From NCBI GenBank assembly GCA_002394305.1, contig DGTM01000038.1:6372-54427 (forward strand): 48,056 bases of DNA, read 5' to 3'. Position numbers and translations under genes: made by a program. Origin of the DNA: Prevotellaceae bacterium UBA4336. Lineage in GTDB: Bacteria; Bacteroidota; Bacteroidia; Bacteroidales; Bacteroidaceae. Positions 32,205-41,153 of the stretch are shown here, piece after piece; position 1 is the stretch's first letter, and every line of letters starts with the position of its first letter. The notes under the pieces are model-generated. The model saw nothing but the letters and a program-made list of their open reading frames with translations, searched no databases and was not told the origin of the DNA.

Positions 32205-34298
32205 CTACGATATCTGGCTCCAGTCTTTGTGTTCTTCGCGCAACTCCATCAGATGTCGGTGGAGGAGTCTGTTCTCCTGGGTTTGCAGCTCGGGGTCGGC
32301 ATCGAGGACAAAGGCGGCTGTGTCGCGAGCCAGTTGCACGAGTTGCCCGTCGCGGCCGAGGTTGGCGAGGTGGAGATTGAAGGCGATGCCGCTTTGCTGC
32401 GTCCCTTCCAGGTCGCCCGGGCCGCGCAACTTGAGGTCGGCTTCTGCTATCTCGAAGCCGTCGTTCGTCTCTGTCATTATCTGCAGGCGCTTGCGTGTCT
32501 CGGCGGAAAGCTTGAAGTTTGAAACGAGTATGCAGTAGGATTGTTCTGCACCGCGTCCCACACGTCCCCGAAGCTGATGGAGCTGTGAGAGGCCGAAGCG
32601 TTCGGCATTCTGTATGATCATGACCGAGGCGTTCGGCACGTTCACGCCAACCTCGATGACGGTTGTGGCGACCAGTATCTGTGTTTCGCCCGAGACGAAC
32701 CGTTGCATCTCGGCGTCCTTCTCGGCGGGTTTCATCTGGCCGTGCACCATGCTGATGTTGTACTGCGGGAAGATTTCCTTGAGGTGCACGTATTCGTCCT
32801 GCACGTTCTTCAGGTCGAGCTTCTCGCTTTCTTTCACCAACGGATAGACGACGTACACCTGATGCCCGGCCTCTATCTCGCGTACGACGCCGCGATAGAG
32901 TTGCTCGGGCTGGTTGTCGTAGATGTGGAGCGTGCGGACGGGTTTGCGTCCGGGCGGCAGTTCGTCGATGACGGACACATCGAGGTCGCCGTAGAGCGTC
33001 ATTGCCAATGTGCGCGGGATGGGTGTGGCGGTCATGACGAGGACGTGGGGAGCTTGGCTTTTCTCCCACAGCTTGGCTCTCTGCGCTACGCCGAAGCGGT
33101 GCTGCTCGTCGATGATGACGAGTCCGAGACTGCGGAACTGCACGTTGTCCTCGATGACGGCATGCGTGCCTATCAGGATGTTGACGCTTCCGTCCTGCAG
33201 ACCTTCCTCGATGGCTTTGCGGCGCTTGCCCTTGACGTTTCCTGTCAGCAATTCGACGCGGACGGGCATCTCTTTGAGGAACGTGCGGAACGTCTGCAAG
33301 TGTTGCTCGGCAAGAATCTCGGTTGGGGCCATGATGCATGTCTGGCAACCGTTGTCGATGGCGATGAGCATTACCATGAGTGCCACGAGTGTCTTGCCGC
33401 TGCCCACGTCGCCTTGCAGCAGGCGGTTCATCTGCCGGCCGCTCTTCATGTCGGCATGCATCTCGCGGATGACGCGCTTCTGTGCTTCGGTCAGGGGGAA
33501 GGGCAGGTATTTGCGGTAGAATGTGTTGAAGAGTTCGCCCACACGGGTGAAGCGTTGCCCGACGCGCTGCTGCTGACGTCTGCGGGCATAGGTCATGATG
33601 ACGAGCTGGATGAAGAAGAGTTCCTCGAACTTCAGCCGCATGTTGGCCGAGGCAAGCTCGTCGGCAGTGGTGGGGTAGTGTGCGGCACGAAGGGCTTTGT
33701 CGAGTGGCATGAGGTGCAGCCGTTCGGTGATGTAGTCGGGCAGCGTTTCGGGAATCGTCCAGGTGATCTTGCTGAAGAGCGAACTCGTGAAGCGTTCCAG
33801 CGAGCGCGAAGTCATGCCTGCCTTCTTCATGCGTTCCGTTGTGGTGTAGTAGGGCTGCATGCTCATCTTGCTGAGCGCGGTCGATTCCGGGCTGTCGAGG
33901 TCGGGATGGTTGACGCAGAGCCTGCCGCCATAGACGCTGGGGCGGCCGAAGAGGATGTAATCCTTGTTCACCTTCACGCTTTGCTTGATGTAGCGGATGC
34001 CCTGGAACCAAGTGACATCGAGGAACATCTCTCCGTCCCAGAAGTGGCCGGTCAGCCTGTGCTTGCGCCCCTGGCCTGCTTCCTCGAAGCTGCGAAACTG
34101 TCCCATGACCTGCACGAAGGGCATCTCCGTCGTCAGCTCGCGTATCTTGTAGAGGCGGCTGCGGTCGATGTGCTTGTAGGGAAACGTGTACAGGAGGTCG
34201 CGCCAAGTCTTGATGCCCAGCTCGGCCTCCAGCAGTTTCGCCCTTTGCGGGCCGATGCCCGGCAGGTAGGTTATGGCAGTTTCTAATTCATAGCCCAT
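32205..34298 (-). CDS. recG: ATP-dependent DNA helicase RecG
   Basis: 697 aa from the ATG at 34298 (MGYELETAITYLPGIGP), which overlaps the ispD stop by 11 bp; an upstream Met at 34322 is possible but less family-like. An N-terminal wedge domain with YLPGIGPQRA is followed by helicase domains: GDVGSGKT (Walker A), IIDEQHRFG (DExH box) and VMTATPIPRTLAMTL, then the C-terminal RGRVGRGAEQSYC (motif VI) and FEIAEADLKLRGPGD (TRG region). RecG remodels stalled replication forks and branched DNA. Length normal. Third gene of DJ-1, ispD, recG. Confidence 0.96.
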   Translation of the reverse strand: MGYELETAITYLPGIGPQRAKLLEAELGIKTWRDLLYTFPYKHIDRSRLYKIRELTTEMPFVQVMGQFRSFEEAGQGRKHRLTGHFWDGEMFLDVTWFQGIRYIKQSVKVNKDYILFGRPSVYGGRLCVNHPDLDSPESTALSKMSMQPYYTTTERMKKAGMTSRSLERFTSSLFSKITWTIPETLPDYITERLHLMPLDKALRAAHYPTTADELASANMRLKFEELFFIQLVIMTYARRRQQQRVGQRFTRVGELFNTFYRKYLPFPLTEAQKRVIREMHADMKSGRQMNRLLQGDVGSGKTLVALMVMLIAIDNGCQTCIMAPTEILAEQHLQTFRTFLKEMPVRVELLTGNVKGKRRKAIEEGLQDGSVNILIGTHAVIEDNVQFRSLGLVIIDEQHRFGVAQRAKLWEKSQAPHVLVMTATPIPRTLAMTLYGDLDVSVIDELPPGRKPVRTLHIYDNQPEQLYRGVVREIEAGHQVYVVYPLVKESEKLDLKNVQDEYVHLKEIFPQYNISMVHGQMKPAEKDAEMQRFVSGETQILVATTVIEVGVNVPNASVMIIQNAERFGLSQLHQLRGRVGRGAEQSYCILVSNFKLSAETRKRLQIMTETNDGFEIAEADLKLRGPGDLEGTQQSGIAFNLHLANLGRDGQLVQLARDTAAFVLDADPELQTQENRLLHRHLMELREEHKDWSQIS

Positions 34299-34971
34299 GT
34301 CTGTGACGTATGAATTCAGCAAAACGCATGTCGCTTGGCGTCGTTATCTTGATGTTTTCCCTGTTGCCTTCTATCATCGTGACTGTTTTCCCCAGGGCTT
34401 CCACGACGGAGGCATCGTCGGTGAAGGCTGCGGAGAACGGTTGCCGGTATGCTTCCTTCAGCATGTCAAGGGGAAAGGTCTGGGGTGTCTGCACCAGTCG
34501 GTATTCGTCGCGAGGCCGTGTGATGCTGTTGCCGTCGGGAAGAATCTGGCGTACGGTCTCGACGACCGGCACGACCGGCACGACTGCCTTTCCCTCTGCG
34601 GCGGCTGCATAGCAACGCCGTATCGTATCTCCCGACACGAAGGGACGCACGCCGTCGTGAACGCCGACCACGGCATACGCGTCTTCCGGCAGGAGGCTCA
34701 GGCCGTTCCTGACGCTGTGGAAGCGCGTCTCGCCACCATCGGCAATCAGTTCCGGCGAGCGGAAGCCGTTCTCCCGGCAAAGCTCGTGCCAGTAGTCGTG
34801 CTGGTCGGCAGGCAGCACAAGCACTATCTGCACGTCATCGAGAGCCCTGCGGAAGGTCTCGATGGTGTGCATCAGGATGGGTCTCCCGCCCAGTGGCAGG
34901 AACTGCTTCGGAATGTCTCCGCCCATGCGAAGACCTTTTCCGCCGGCTACGATAAGCGTATAACAATTCAT
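34288..34971 (-). CDS. ispD: 2-C-methyl-D-erythritol 4-phosphate cytidylyltransferase
   Basis: 227 aa. VAGGKGLRMGGDIPKQF is the CTP-binding loop, and VHDGVRPFV and EYRLVQTPQTF follow at family spacing. It makes CDP-methylerythritol in the MEP isoprenoid pathway. This copy is closer to canonical IspD than the one at 16334-17047. It sits between the DJ-1-like gene (15-bp gap) and recG (overlap). Confidence 0.93.
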   Translation of the reverse strand: MNCYTLIVAGGKGLRMGGDIPKQFLPLGGRPILMHTIETFRRALDDVQIVLVLPADQHDYWHELCRENGFRSPELIADGGETRFHSVRNGLSLLPEDAYAVVGVHDGVRPFVSGDTIRRCYAAAAEGKAVVPVVPVVETVRQILPDGNSITRPRDEYRLVQTPQTFPLDMLKEAYRQPFSAAFTDDASVVEALGKTVTMIEGNRENIKITTPSDMRFAEFIRHRHGL

Positions 34972-34986
34972 CCTGCGAATTGCCGA

Positions 34987-35547
34987 TTAATGGTTTTCAG
35001 TCAGTTCGGCGTAAATCATTCCCTTGCGCAGGGGTTGGGATGCGCCTTCGCCCAGGATGTAGTCGACGATGGCGTAGCCGAACTCGAAGGCTGCTGCCGG
35101 GCCTTTGCCCGTGATGATGTTGCCGTCGCGCTCCACGATGGCACCTGTGCAGGCTGCACCTTTCAGCTCGGGCTCGACGCCGGGGTAGCAGGTGGCACGA
35201 CGTCCCTGGAGCAGTCCTAAGTGCCCGAATACCAACGGGGCAGCGCAGATGGCGGCGATGGCACCGCCTGCCTTGTGGTGGCGGACGATGGCTTCCGTCA
35301 GGGGGCGGCAGGCATCCAGGTTGGTGGCACCTGGCAGTCCGCCGGGCAGTACGAGCATTTGTGCCTGCTCGAAGCAGACGTCGCCGAGCAGCATGTCGGC
35401 CACGATGCCTACGCCATGAGCGCTCACTACTGTCTGCTGGCCTGTGACGGAAACCGTCCGAACCTCTATTGATGCGCGACGCATGATGTCTACGGGTGCC
35501 AGAGCCTCGATGTCCTCGAATCCTGTGGCGAGAAAAACATAAATCAT
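34987..35547 (-). CDS. DJ-1/PfpI family protein
   Basis: 186 aa from the ATG at 35547 (MIYVFLATGFEDIE). Glu14 and Cys101 in the nucleophile elbow AAICAAPLVFG match the DJ-1/YajL catalytic pair, and PGGLPGATNL (69-78) is a family motif. DJ-1 proteins act as glyoxalases, deglycases or chaperones; which one applies here is open. Its -7 box lies about 70 bp upstream. The first gene of the DJ-1, ispD, recG run. Confidence 0.9.
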   Translation of the reverse strand: MIYVFLATGFEDIEALAPVDIMRRASIEVRTVSVTGQQTVVSAHGVGIVADMLLGDVCFEQAQMLVLPGGLPGATNLDACRPLTEAIVRHHKAGGAIAAICAAPLVFGHLGLLQGRRATCYPGVEPELKGAACTGAIVERDGNIITGKGPAAAFEFGYAIVDYILGEGASQPLRKGMIYAELTENH

Positions 35548-35614
35548 ATCTGTATTGTTTAGAATTATAGGTAATGTGTCAGGGATTGCAGCGATGCAAC
35601 CTGTGGTTTTGATG

Positions 35615-35622
35615 CAAAGGTA
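35615..35622 (-). promoter_or_regulatory. Promoter -7 box of the DJ-1-ispD-recG run
   Basis: TACCTTTG on the minus strand (complement of 35615-35622). No clear -33 element. It is back-to-back with the nadK promoter, 43 bp away. Confidence 0.6.
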
Positions 35623-35665
35623 CAAAATAATTTTAATTCATCTTTCTTAATTCCTGATTTATTTG

Positions 35666-35673
35666 TAACTTTG
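35666..35673 (+). promoter_or_regulatory. Promoter -7 box of nadK
   Basis: TAACTTTG at 35666-35673. The -33 position shows only TTTC-type near matches. The distance to the ATG at 35696 is 22 bp. Confidence 0.65.
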
Positions 35674-35695
35674 CCTTCACAAAGTGAACGAATCT

Positions 35696-36607
35696 ATGAC
35701 AAAGGCTAAAAGATGTGCCATCTTCGGGAATACTTATCAGCCGAAGAACAGCGCTGCGGTGCTGAAACTGTTCGACACGTTGGTGCGGCATGATGCCGTT
35801 CCGCTGGTGGACCGCCCTTTCTTCGACTTCCTCAGCCGCGAGTTGCATATTGCCATCCCCGCCTGCGAGCTGATTACCGACGATGCCTTCCGGGCGGACC
35901 TGGCTGTCAGCATGGGCGGCGACGGCACGTTCCTGACCACGGCGATGAGGGTGGGGGAGAAGCAGATTCCCATCCTCGGCATCAACACCGGCAGGTTGGG
36001 ATTCCTGGCGGGCTTCTCGCTGGACGACATCGCCGCGACGCTCGACGACTTCTTCTCCGGCCGTCTGCGCCAGGAGGCGTGCAGCGTGCTCCAGGTCGAC
36101 TACTCCGAGGGGGAGCCGCAGGCCTATCCCTTTGCCCTGAACGAGGTGGCTGTGCTCAAGCGCGACAACAGCAGCATGATAAGCATCCGCGTGGACATCG
36201 ACGGGGAGTACTTGACGACGTATCAGGCCGACGGGCTCATCGTCAACACGCCGACGGGCAGTACCGGCTATGCACTCAGCGTGGGCGGACCGGTCATGTT
36301 GCCCGGCAGCCGGAATATTGGCATCGTGGCTGTGGCGCCGCACGGTCTCACCGTCCGTCCGCTGACGTTGCCCGACGACCAGGAGATTACGCTCACCGTG
36401 AAGAGTCGCAACCATAACTTCCTGGTAGCCATCGACGGACGAAGCGAAGCATGCGAGGACACCAACCGCCTCACCATCCGTCGGGCTCCCTATCAGGTGC
36501 ATGTGCTGAAGCATCCCGACGTCTCCTTCCTGCACACTTTGCGCGAGAAGCTGCTCTGGGGAAGCGATACGAGAACCGCACCTCTCGCTGCTCCCTCGCT
36601 GGGGTAG
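35696..36607 (+). CDS. nadK: NAD kinase
   Basis: 303 aa from the ATG at 35696; a GTG at 35684 in the same frame would add four residues but is less likely. The GGDGTFL motif (74-80) and NTPTGSTGYALSVGGP are the hallmarks of NAD kinases, which phosphorylate NAD+ to NADP+. The C-terminal LTVRPLTLPDDQEI-type strands are standard. The ABC exporter gene starts 29 bp after the stop. Confidence 0.95.
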   Translation: MTKAKRCAIFGNTYQPKNSAAVLKLFDTLVRHDAVPLVDRPFFDFLSRELHIAIPACELITDDAFRADLAVSMGGDGTFLTTAMRVGEKQIPILGINTGRLGFLAGFSLDDIAATLDDFFSGRLRQEACSVLQVDYSEGEPQAYPFALNEVAVLKRDNSSMISIRVDIDGEYLTTYQADGLIVNTPTGSTGYALSVGGPVMLPGSRNIGIVAVAPHGLTVRPLTLPDDQEITLTVKSRNHNFLVAIDGRSEACEDTNRLTIRRAPYQVHVLKHPDVSFLHTLREKLLWGSDTRTAPLAAPSLG

Positions 36608-36636
36608 CGCCTGTACTTCTGAAACGACTAAGGCAG

Positions 36637-38346
36637 ATGATGAACCACCAGAACGATAACCTTCAGGAGCAAGAGGCAAGGAGCAAGGGACATGCGGCAA
36701 GGCGGCTCCCTGCCATCGGCCTCTGGCTCTGGCGCACCTCCCGCGGACTGCGGCTGCAAGCGGTGCTCAATGCCATCATCGGCATTCTCTCCGTGTGTCT
36801 CGACTTCGTGTTCATCTATGCCACAAAGTGGACGATAGACATTGCCACGGCTCGGGTGGAAGGCAACCTGCGGACGGCTGCCTATGCCCTGATTGCCGTG
36901 ATGAGCGGCAAGATTCTGCTCGCCTTTGCCCGTAAATGGGTGGGTGCCCTGCTCGGCGTCCGTTCGCAGAATGTCCTGCAACAGAGGTTGTTCACCCACC
37001 TCCTGCACAGCCAATGGAGCGGACAGGAGTACCGGCACAGCGGCGACACGCTGAATCGTCTGGAGCGCGACGTGCGCGACCTCACCTCTACCATCACCGA
37101 GACTTTTCCCGCTCTGCTCGAGGTGACGTTCCGTCTGGTGGGAGCCTTCTTCTATCTCTTCAGCATGGACGGTCGCCTGGCCTGCCTCATCGTCTGCATC
37201 GTGCCGTGCTTCTTTGCTCTCAGCAAGCTGTACGTGAACAAGATGCGAAGCATTACGCGCGACATACGCTCTGCCGACAGTCGTGTGCAAAGCATCCTGC
37301 AGGAGAGCATCCAGCACCACGCCATCCTAAAGACGCTGGAGCGGACGGGCACCATGATTGAGCGGCTGAAGGAGACACAGCAGGAATTGCGAAGGCACGT
37401 CCGCCATCGCGCCCTCTTCAGCAGCACATCCTCCACCGTGCTCGCCATCGGGTTCAGCACCGGCTACCTTGTCACCTTCCTCTGGGGCGTGAACAGCCTG
37501 CAGGCAGGCACCATCACGTACGGCATGATGATATCCTTCATACAGCTTGTCGGACAGATACAGGGACCGTTCCGCGACATGACGCGCTTCGTCCCGGCCC
37601 TTATCGGCAGCCTGACCGCCAGCGAGCGACTGATGGAGCTGGAGGAGCTTCCGCTCGAAGAAGCCGCAGAGCCCATTGCCTTCCCCTCGGGAGCCGGTGT
37701 GCGGGTCAGCGACGTCAGCTTCAGCTACAAGGCGGGCGGGCGTCCCATCCTCTCGCATTTCTCGTGCGACTTTCCCAAGGGCTCCGTCACCGCCGTGCTT
37801 GGCGAAACGGGCGCAGGCAAGACGACGCTCATCCGTCTCATCCTTGCCTTGCTCAGGCCCGTCGGGGGGCGGGTGGAGATGTACGACGAGGAGCGAAGCG
37901 TGAACGTGTCGCCCCGGACGCGCATCAACCTGGTCTATGTGCCTCAGGGCAACACGCTTTTCAGCGGCACCATACGCGACAACCTGCTGCTTGGCAATCC
38001 AGATGCCACCGAAGAAGACATGCGCGAGGCTCTGGAGACGGCCTGTGCCGGTTTCGTCATGGAGCGTCCGGGCGGTCTCGACGTGCTTTGCGGCGAGCTT
38101 GGCGCAGGGCTCAGCGAAGGTCAGGCGCAGCGTATTGCCATTGCCCGGGCATTGCTCCGGAAGGGCTCTGTCCTGCTCTTGGACGAGGCGACCAGTGCCC
38201 TGGACATGCAGACGGAGAAGCAACTCCTGCAGAATCTCGGTCGTCGCAGCAACAATCAGACCGTCATCTGCGTCACCCATCGTCCCGCCGTCATCGCCTA
38301 CTGCACGCAGGTCATCGAGATGAAGCGCGTCCGCAGCGAAGCCTGA
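36637..38346 (+). CDS. ABC exporter (fused membrane and ATPase domains)
   Basis: 569 aa from the ATG at 36637 (AAGGCAG upstream as SD-like); longer frames start inside nadK. Six transmembrane helices occupy about residues 30-300, followed by a nucleotide-binding domain with GETGAGKTT (Walker A), LSEGQAQ (signature; Glu replaces the usual Gly), LLLDEATSALD (Walker B and D-loop) and VTHRP (H-loop). A homodimeric exporter is expected. The substrate cannot be told. It is followed by two repeat arrays in the gap before the convergent rprY. Confidence 0.93.
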   Translation: MMNHQNDNLQEQEARSKGHAARRLPAIGLWLWRTSRGLRLQAVLNAIIGILSVCLDFVFIYATKWTIDIATARVEGNLRTAAYALIAVMSGKILLAFARKWVGALLGVRSQNVLQQRLFTHLLHSQWSGQEYRHSGDTLNRLERDVRDLTSTITETFPALLEVTFRLVGAFFYLFSMDGRLACLIVCIVPCFFALSKLYVNKMRSITRDIRSADSRVQSILQESIQHHAILKTLERTGTMIERLKETQQELRRHVRHRALFSSTSSTVLAIGFSTGYLVTFLWGVNSLQAGTITYGMMISFIQLVGQIQGPFRDMTRFVPALIGSLTASERLMELEELPLEEAAEPIAFPSGAGVRVSDVSFSYKAGGRPILSHFSCDFPKGSVTAVLGETGAGKTTLIRLILALLRPVGGRVEMYDEERSVNVSPRTRINLVYVPQGNTLFSGTIRDNLLLGNPDATEEDMREALETACAGFVMERPGGLDVLCGELGAGLSEGQAQRIAIARALLRKGSVLLLDEATSALDMQTEKQLLQNLGRRSNNQTVICVTHRPAVIAYCTQVIEMKRVRSEA

Positions 38347-38398
38347 CCGCGGACAATTGTCTGCCGAGCCGTTGCTATTTTCCTTCCGACCCGTTGTT

Positions 38399-38530
38399 AC
38401 AAATCCTTTGTCGCGTGATTACAAATCCTTCGTCGCGTGATGACAAATCCTTCGTCGCGTGATGACAAATTCCACGTCGCGTGATAACAAATTCCACGTC
38501 GCGTGACAACAAACTTTTTGTCGCGTGGAT
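38399..38530. repeat. Six-unit 22-bp tandem array (GTCGCGTG family)
   Basis: Six contiguous 22-bp units starting at 38399, 38421, 38443, 38465, 38487 and 38509, each with ACAAA near the start and GTCGCGTG in the middle. Sequence is unrelated to the array at 17101, but the unit length is the same. It lies between convergent genes. Confidence 0.9.
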
Positions 38531-38630
38531 AAAAACTATTTCAAAGGCTTGGAAATAGATTTCAGAAGCACTGAAATATATTTCCAAGCCTTTGAAATAT
38601 ATTTCCGCGGCACTGAAAAAGTTTTTATCC
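38527..38630. repeat. 104-bp element of four 21-bp dyad units
   Basis: Four cores of TTTC-N9-GAAA start at 38539, 38560, 38581 and 38602, an exact 21-bp period. The first and third cores are exact inverted copies (N9 AAAGGCTTG versus CAAGCCTTT). Outer arms GGATAAAAACT (38527-38537) and AGTTTTTATCC (38620-38630) are also inverted. It overlaps the end of the 22-bp array by four bases. Possible uses include protein binding sites in phase with two helical turns, a large RNA hairpin, or a bidirectional terminator. Confidence 0.85.
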
Positions 38631-38671
38631 TCGGTGTGAAGAAAAAGGTGCCGTGGAAGGAGGAATTTGTG

Positions 38672-39376
38672 TTACTCCGGCATCATGTTTGGCACGATGA
38701 GGCGGTAGCCGCGCCCGTGCACGTTGTTGATTTCAATGTCGGGGTCGCCCTTCAGGAGCTTGCGCAGCTTGGTGATGTAGACGTCCATGCTGCGGGCGTT
38801 GAAGTAGTTGTCGTCCATCCAGATGGTCTTGAGTGCGAGGTCGCGCTCCAGCACGTCGTTGACGTGGACGCAGAGCATCGTCAGCAGTTCGCTCTCTTTG
38901 GTCGTGAGCTTTGTCTGCTCGTCGCCGAGGATAAGCATCTGTCGCTGAGTGTCGAAGGTGAACTTTCCGAGCTGGAAACGGGTGATGTTCTTCTGTTCCT
39001 TCGACTTGACGCGGCGCAGGATGGCCTCCATGCGGTAGACGAGCTCGTCCATGGAGAAGGGCTTCGTCAGGTAGTCGTCGGCACCGAGCTTGAAGCCCTC
39101 CAGGATGTCCTCCTTCAGGTTCTTGGCGGTGAGGAAGATGATGGGTACTTCGGAGTTGACCAGCCGTATCTCCTTGGCCAGTGCGAAGCCGTCCATCTTG
39201 GGCATCATCACGTCGAGCAGACACATGTCGAACTTCCGTTTCATGAATGCGCGGTAGCCGGCCTCGCCGTCCAGGTAAAGCTCGGCATCATAGCCTTTTG
39301 CCTCGAGGTATTCACGTACGAGCATGCCGAGGCTCTCTTCGTCCTCGCAAAGCAGAATGTGCAGTTTCTGTTCCAT
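38672..39376 (-). CDS. rprY: OmpR-type response regulator RprY
   Basis: 234 aa. Receiver domain (1-120) with acidic CEDEE, phosphoacceptor Asp55 in CLLDVMMP, and the Lys of LTKPF. The OmpR/PhoB winged helix follows (about 135-230), ending with NVHGRGYRLIV. It closely fits RprY of Bacteroides, which, together with RprX, controls stress and membrane genes. It is transcribed after rprX with a 99-bp gap. Confidence 0.93.
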   Translation of the reverse strand: MEQKLHILLCEDEESLGMLVREYLEAKGYDAELYLDGEAGYRAFMKRKFDMCLLDVMMPKMDGFALAKEIRLVNSEVPIIFLTAKNLKEDILEGFKLGADDYLTKPFSMDELVYRMEAILRRVKSKEQKNITRFQLGKFTFDTQRQMLILGDEQTKLTTKESELLTMLCVHVNDVLERDLALKTIWMDDNYFNARSMDVYITKLRKLLKGDPDIEINNVHGRGYRLIVPNMMPE

Positions 39377-39475
39377 AATACAGGGTTATTTAGTTAATGA
39401 ATGTTTGTTGTTTCGTTGTGACGTTATTCCGGTGTTTCGTTCAGGCGGTTCTCTTCGTTCCGACATCCCGCGCGG

Positions 39476-40969
39476 TTATTCCGACAGCGGAATGGTGATG
39501 GTGAACTTCGTCCCCTTGCCGGGTTCGCTGGTTGCCTTGATGGTGCCGTGGTGCAGCTGCACCATCTTCTGTACGTAGGTGAGCCCCAGGCCGAAGCCCT
39601 TCACGTTGTGCATGTCGCCAGTGTGCACGCGGTAGAATTTGTCGAAGATGCGCTTCAGGTTGTCCTTCTGTATGCCTATGCCGTTGTCTGCTATGCTGAT
39701 GCAGAAGTGCGTCTCGCCCTGATTGTAGGTATGCACGCGGATGGCAAGCGGCTCCTCCTCGCGTCGGTACTTGAAGGCATTGTCCAGCAGGTTGAAGATG
39801 ACGTTGGTGAAGTGCATCTCGTCGGCATTGATGAAGGGATTGTAGGCCTCGAGCCGCATGTCGAGCGTGCCGCCAATCTGCGATACCTTCAGCGAGAAGG
39901 TGTCCACGACGTTCTCCGTTATCTCGTTCGCATCAAGCTCCTGCAGCTTCAGGGCAATGTTGTTGTTGTCGAACAGGCTCATCTGCAACACCTTCTCCAC
40001 CTGGAAGCGCAGGCGTCGCGTCTCGCTCGTGATGACGTTGCCCAGCCTCTCGTAGGTCGCCTCGTTCTTGTTCACCGTCTTGTCGGCAAGCATCTGCGCC
40101 GCGATGGATATCGTCGAGATGGGCGTCTTGAACTCGTGCGTCATGTTGTGCACGAAGTCGTTCTTCATCTCACTGATGCGCTTCTGCCGGACAACGAGGT
40201 AGATGGTGATGAGCGACGTGATGAGCAGTATGACGGTGAATCCCATCGCCGGAGCCACATAGCTCGCCACCCCGTGTATGTATTGCTTTTGGTCGGGGAA
40301 GTGGATGGTCACGGTGCCCATCTGTCCCGTCGGGTCGCTGCGGAAGAGTATCTGCGTATAGCTGTTGATGCCATCTCCCGCTTCGGAATAGTCTTCGCAA
40401 CGGTACACTTCGCGGCCGTCGCTGGTGTAGACGATGAAATGGAAGGGGAGCGTGATGCCGTTGGCAAGCAGGGCCCCGCGCAGGCTTCCGTCCAGCACGG
40501 CCGGGTTGAGACGGTCCTGGAAACGCTGCTCGCTGGCCGTGTACATCACGGCATAGATGACCTCGTCGAGCACGCCCTGCTCGTAGACGTATGCCTCGCG
40601 CACCTGCTTCTGCAAGTGGCTGATGGTCTCGGCCACACGGTTGTATCTGTTCAGCGACAGAGCTCCGAGCGACATGTTGCCCGTGCTGGGGATGATCGTG
40701 TCGAGAGGCAGCACGAAGTTCGGGATGTCGGTGTGCGACGTCTCGAACGTCTGTTCTCCGTGTTCGGAAAGAACCTTCTGCAGGTAGCGGTACGTCTCGA
40801 CCTTCTCCAGGTCGCGCGATGCCTGGTCCAGGCTGCGGTAGACGTTCTCATCGAACTGCTCCTGCCGCATCCGCACCATGGCCTTTGCGTAGCTTCCCTG
40901 CAAGTAGAGCAGCGCAATGAATGCCACGGAAACCAGGACACATATCAGCCAAATGTAACTTCTCTTCAT
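39476..40969 (-). CDS. rprX: Sensor histidine kinase RprX
   Basis: 497 aa. Transmembrane helices near 5-24 and about 240-262 flank a periplasmic sensor region. HisKA has NMTHEFKTPIS (His278), followed by NVIFNLLDNAFKYR (N box), DNGIGIQ (G1) and GFGLGLTYV (G2). It phosphorylates RprY. The first Met is needed for the N-terminal helix, yet it lies only 4 nt after the -7 box, so the transcript is probably leaderless. Confidence 0.93.
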   Translation of the reverse strand: MKRSYIWLICVLVSVAFIALLYLQGSYAKAMVRMRQEQFDENVYRSLDQASRDLEKVETYRYLQKVLSEHGEQTFETSHTDIPNFVLPLDTIIPSTGNMSLGALSLNRYNRVAETISHLQKQVREAYVYEQGVLDEVIYAVMYTASEQRFQDRLNPAVLDGSLRGALLANGITLPFHFIVYTSDGREVYRCEDYSEAGDGINSYTQILFRSDPTGQMGTVTIHFPDQKQYIHGVASYVAPAMGFTVILLITSLITIYLVVRQKRISEMKNDFVHNMTHEFKTPISTISIAAQMLADKTVNKNEATYERLGNVITSETRRLRFQVEKVLQMSLFDNNNIALKLQELDANEITENVVDTFSLKVSQIGGTLDMRLEAYNPFINADEMHFTNVIFNLLDNAFKYRREEEPLAIRVHTYNQGETHFCISIADNGIGIQKDNLKRIFDKFYRVHTGDMHNVKGFGLGLTYVQKMVQLHHGTIKATSEPGKGTKFTITIPLSE

Positions 40970-40973
40970 ACTG

Positions 40974-40981
40974 CAAAGGTA
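40974..40981 (-). promoter_or_regulatory. Promoter -7 box of rprXY
   Basis: TACCTTTG on the minus strand (complement of 40974-40981), 4 bp before the rprX start codon. A partial -33 element is near 41002-41005. Implies a leaderless mRNA. Confidence 0.6.
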
Positions 40982-41002
40982 ATGCTTTTATGTTAAAAGA
41001 TA

Positions 41003-41034
41003 AAGAAAAACGCCAGCACTTTCGTACTGACGTT
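41003..41034 (-). terminator. Intrinsic terminator of the EF-G paralogue gene
   Basis: In the minus-strand RNA, AACGUCAGUAC pairs with GUGCUGGCGUU (11 bp with two wobbles) around a GAAA tetraloop, followed by UUUUUC and more U. It lies about 120 bp past the EF-G-like stop. Confidence 0.8.
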
Positions 41035-41153
41035 TAACTTATTTAATAATTTGGGCTGCCTGTAGTTGCTGTTCTGTCAACTATTGTGCCTCTTTTGGCC
41101 TTTGCTCTGCAGGGAAGCGACCTTCGTCTCTCCCCACTGGGCAAGTCAGCCTG
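41035..41153. other. 3' spacer between the EF-G paralogue and its terminator
   Basis: No ORF, repeat or RNA gene could be supported in this stretch. It is GC-rich in its centre and holds no obvious structure. Confidence 0.4.

Noticed and set aside
32053..34206. 717-aa frame over recG in another register
   Set aside because: Arg/Pro/His-rich shadow frame with no domain; RecG in the correct frame has all helicase motifs.
38399..38530. Possible CRISPR array
   Set aside because: Units are directly contiguous with no unique spacers, and no cas genes are in the window.
39548..40996. 482-aa antisense frame over rprX
   Set aside because: Codon-bias shadow without motifs; it is opposite a complete histidine kinase.
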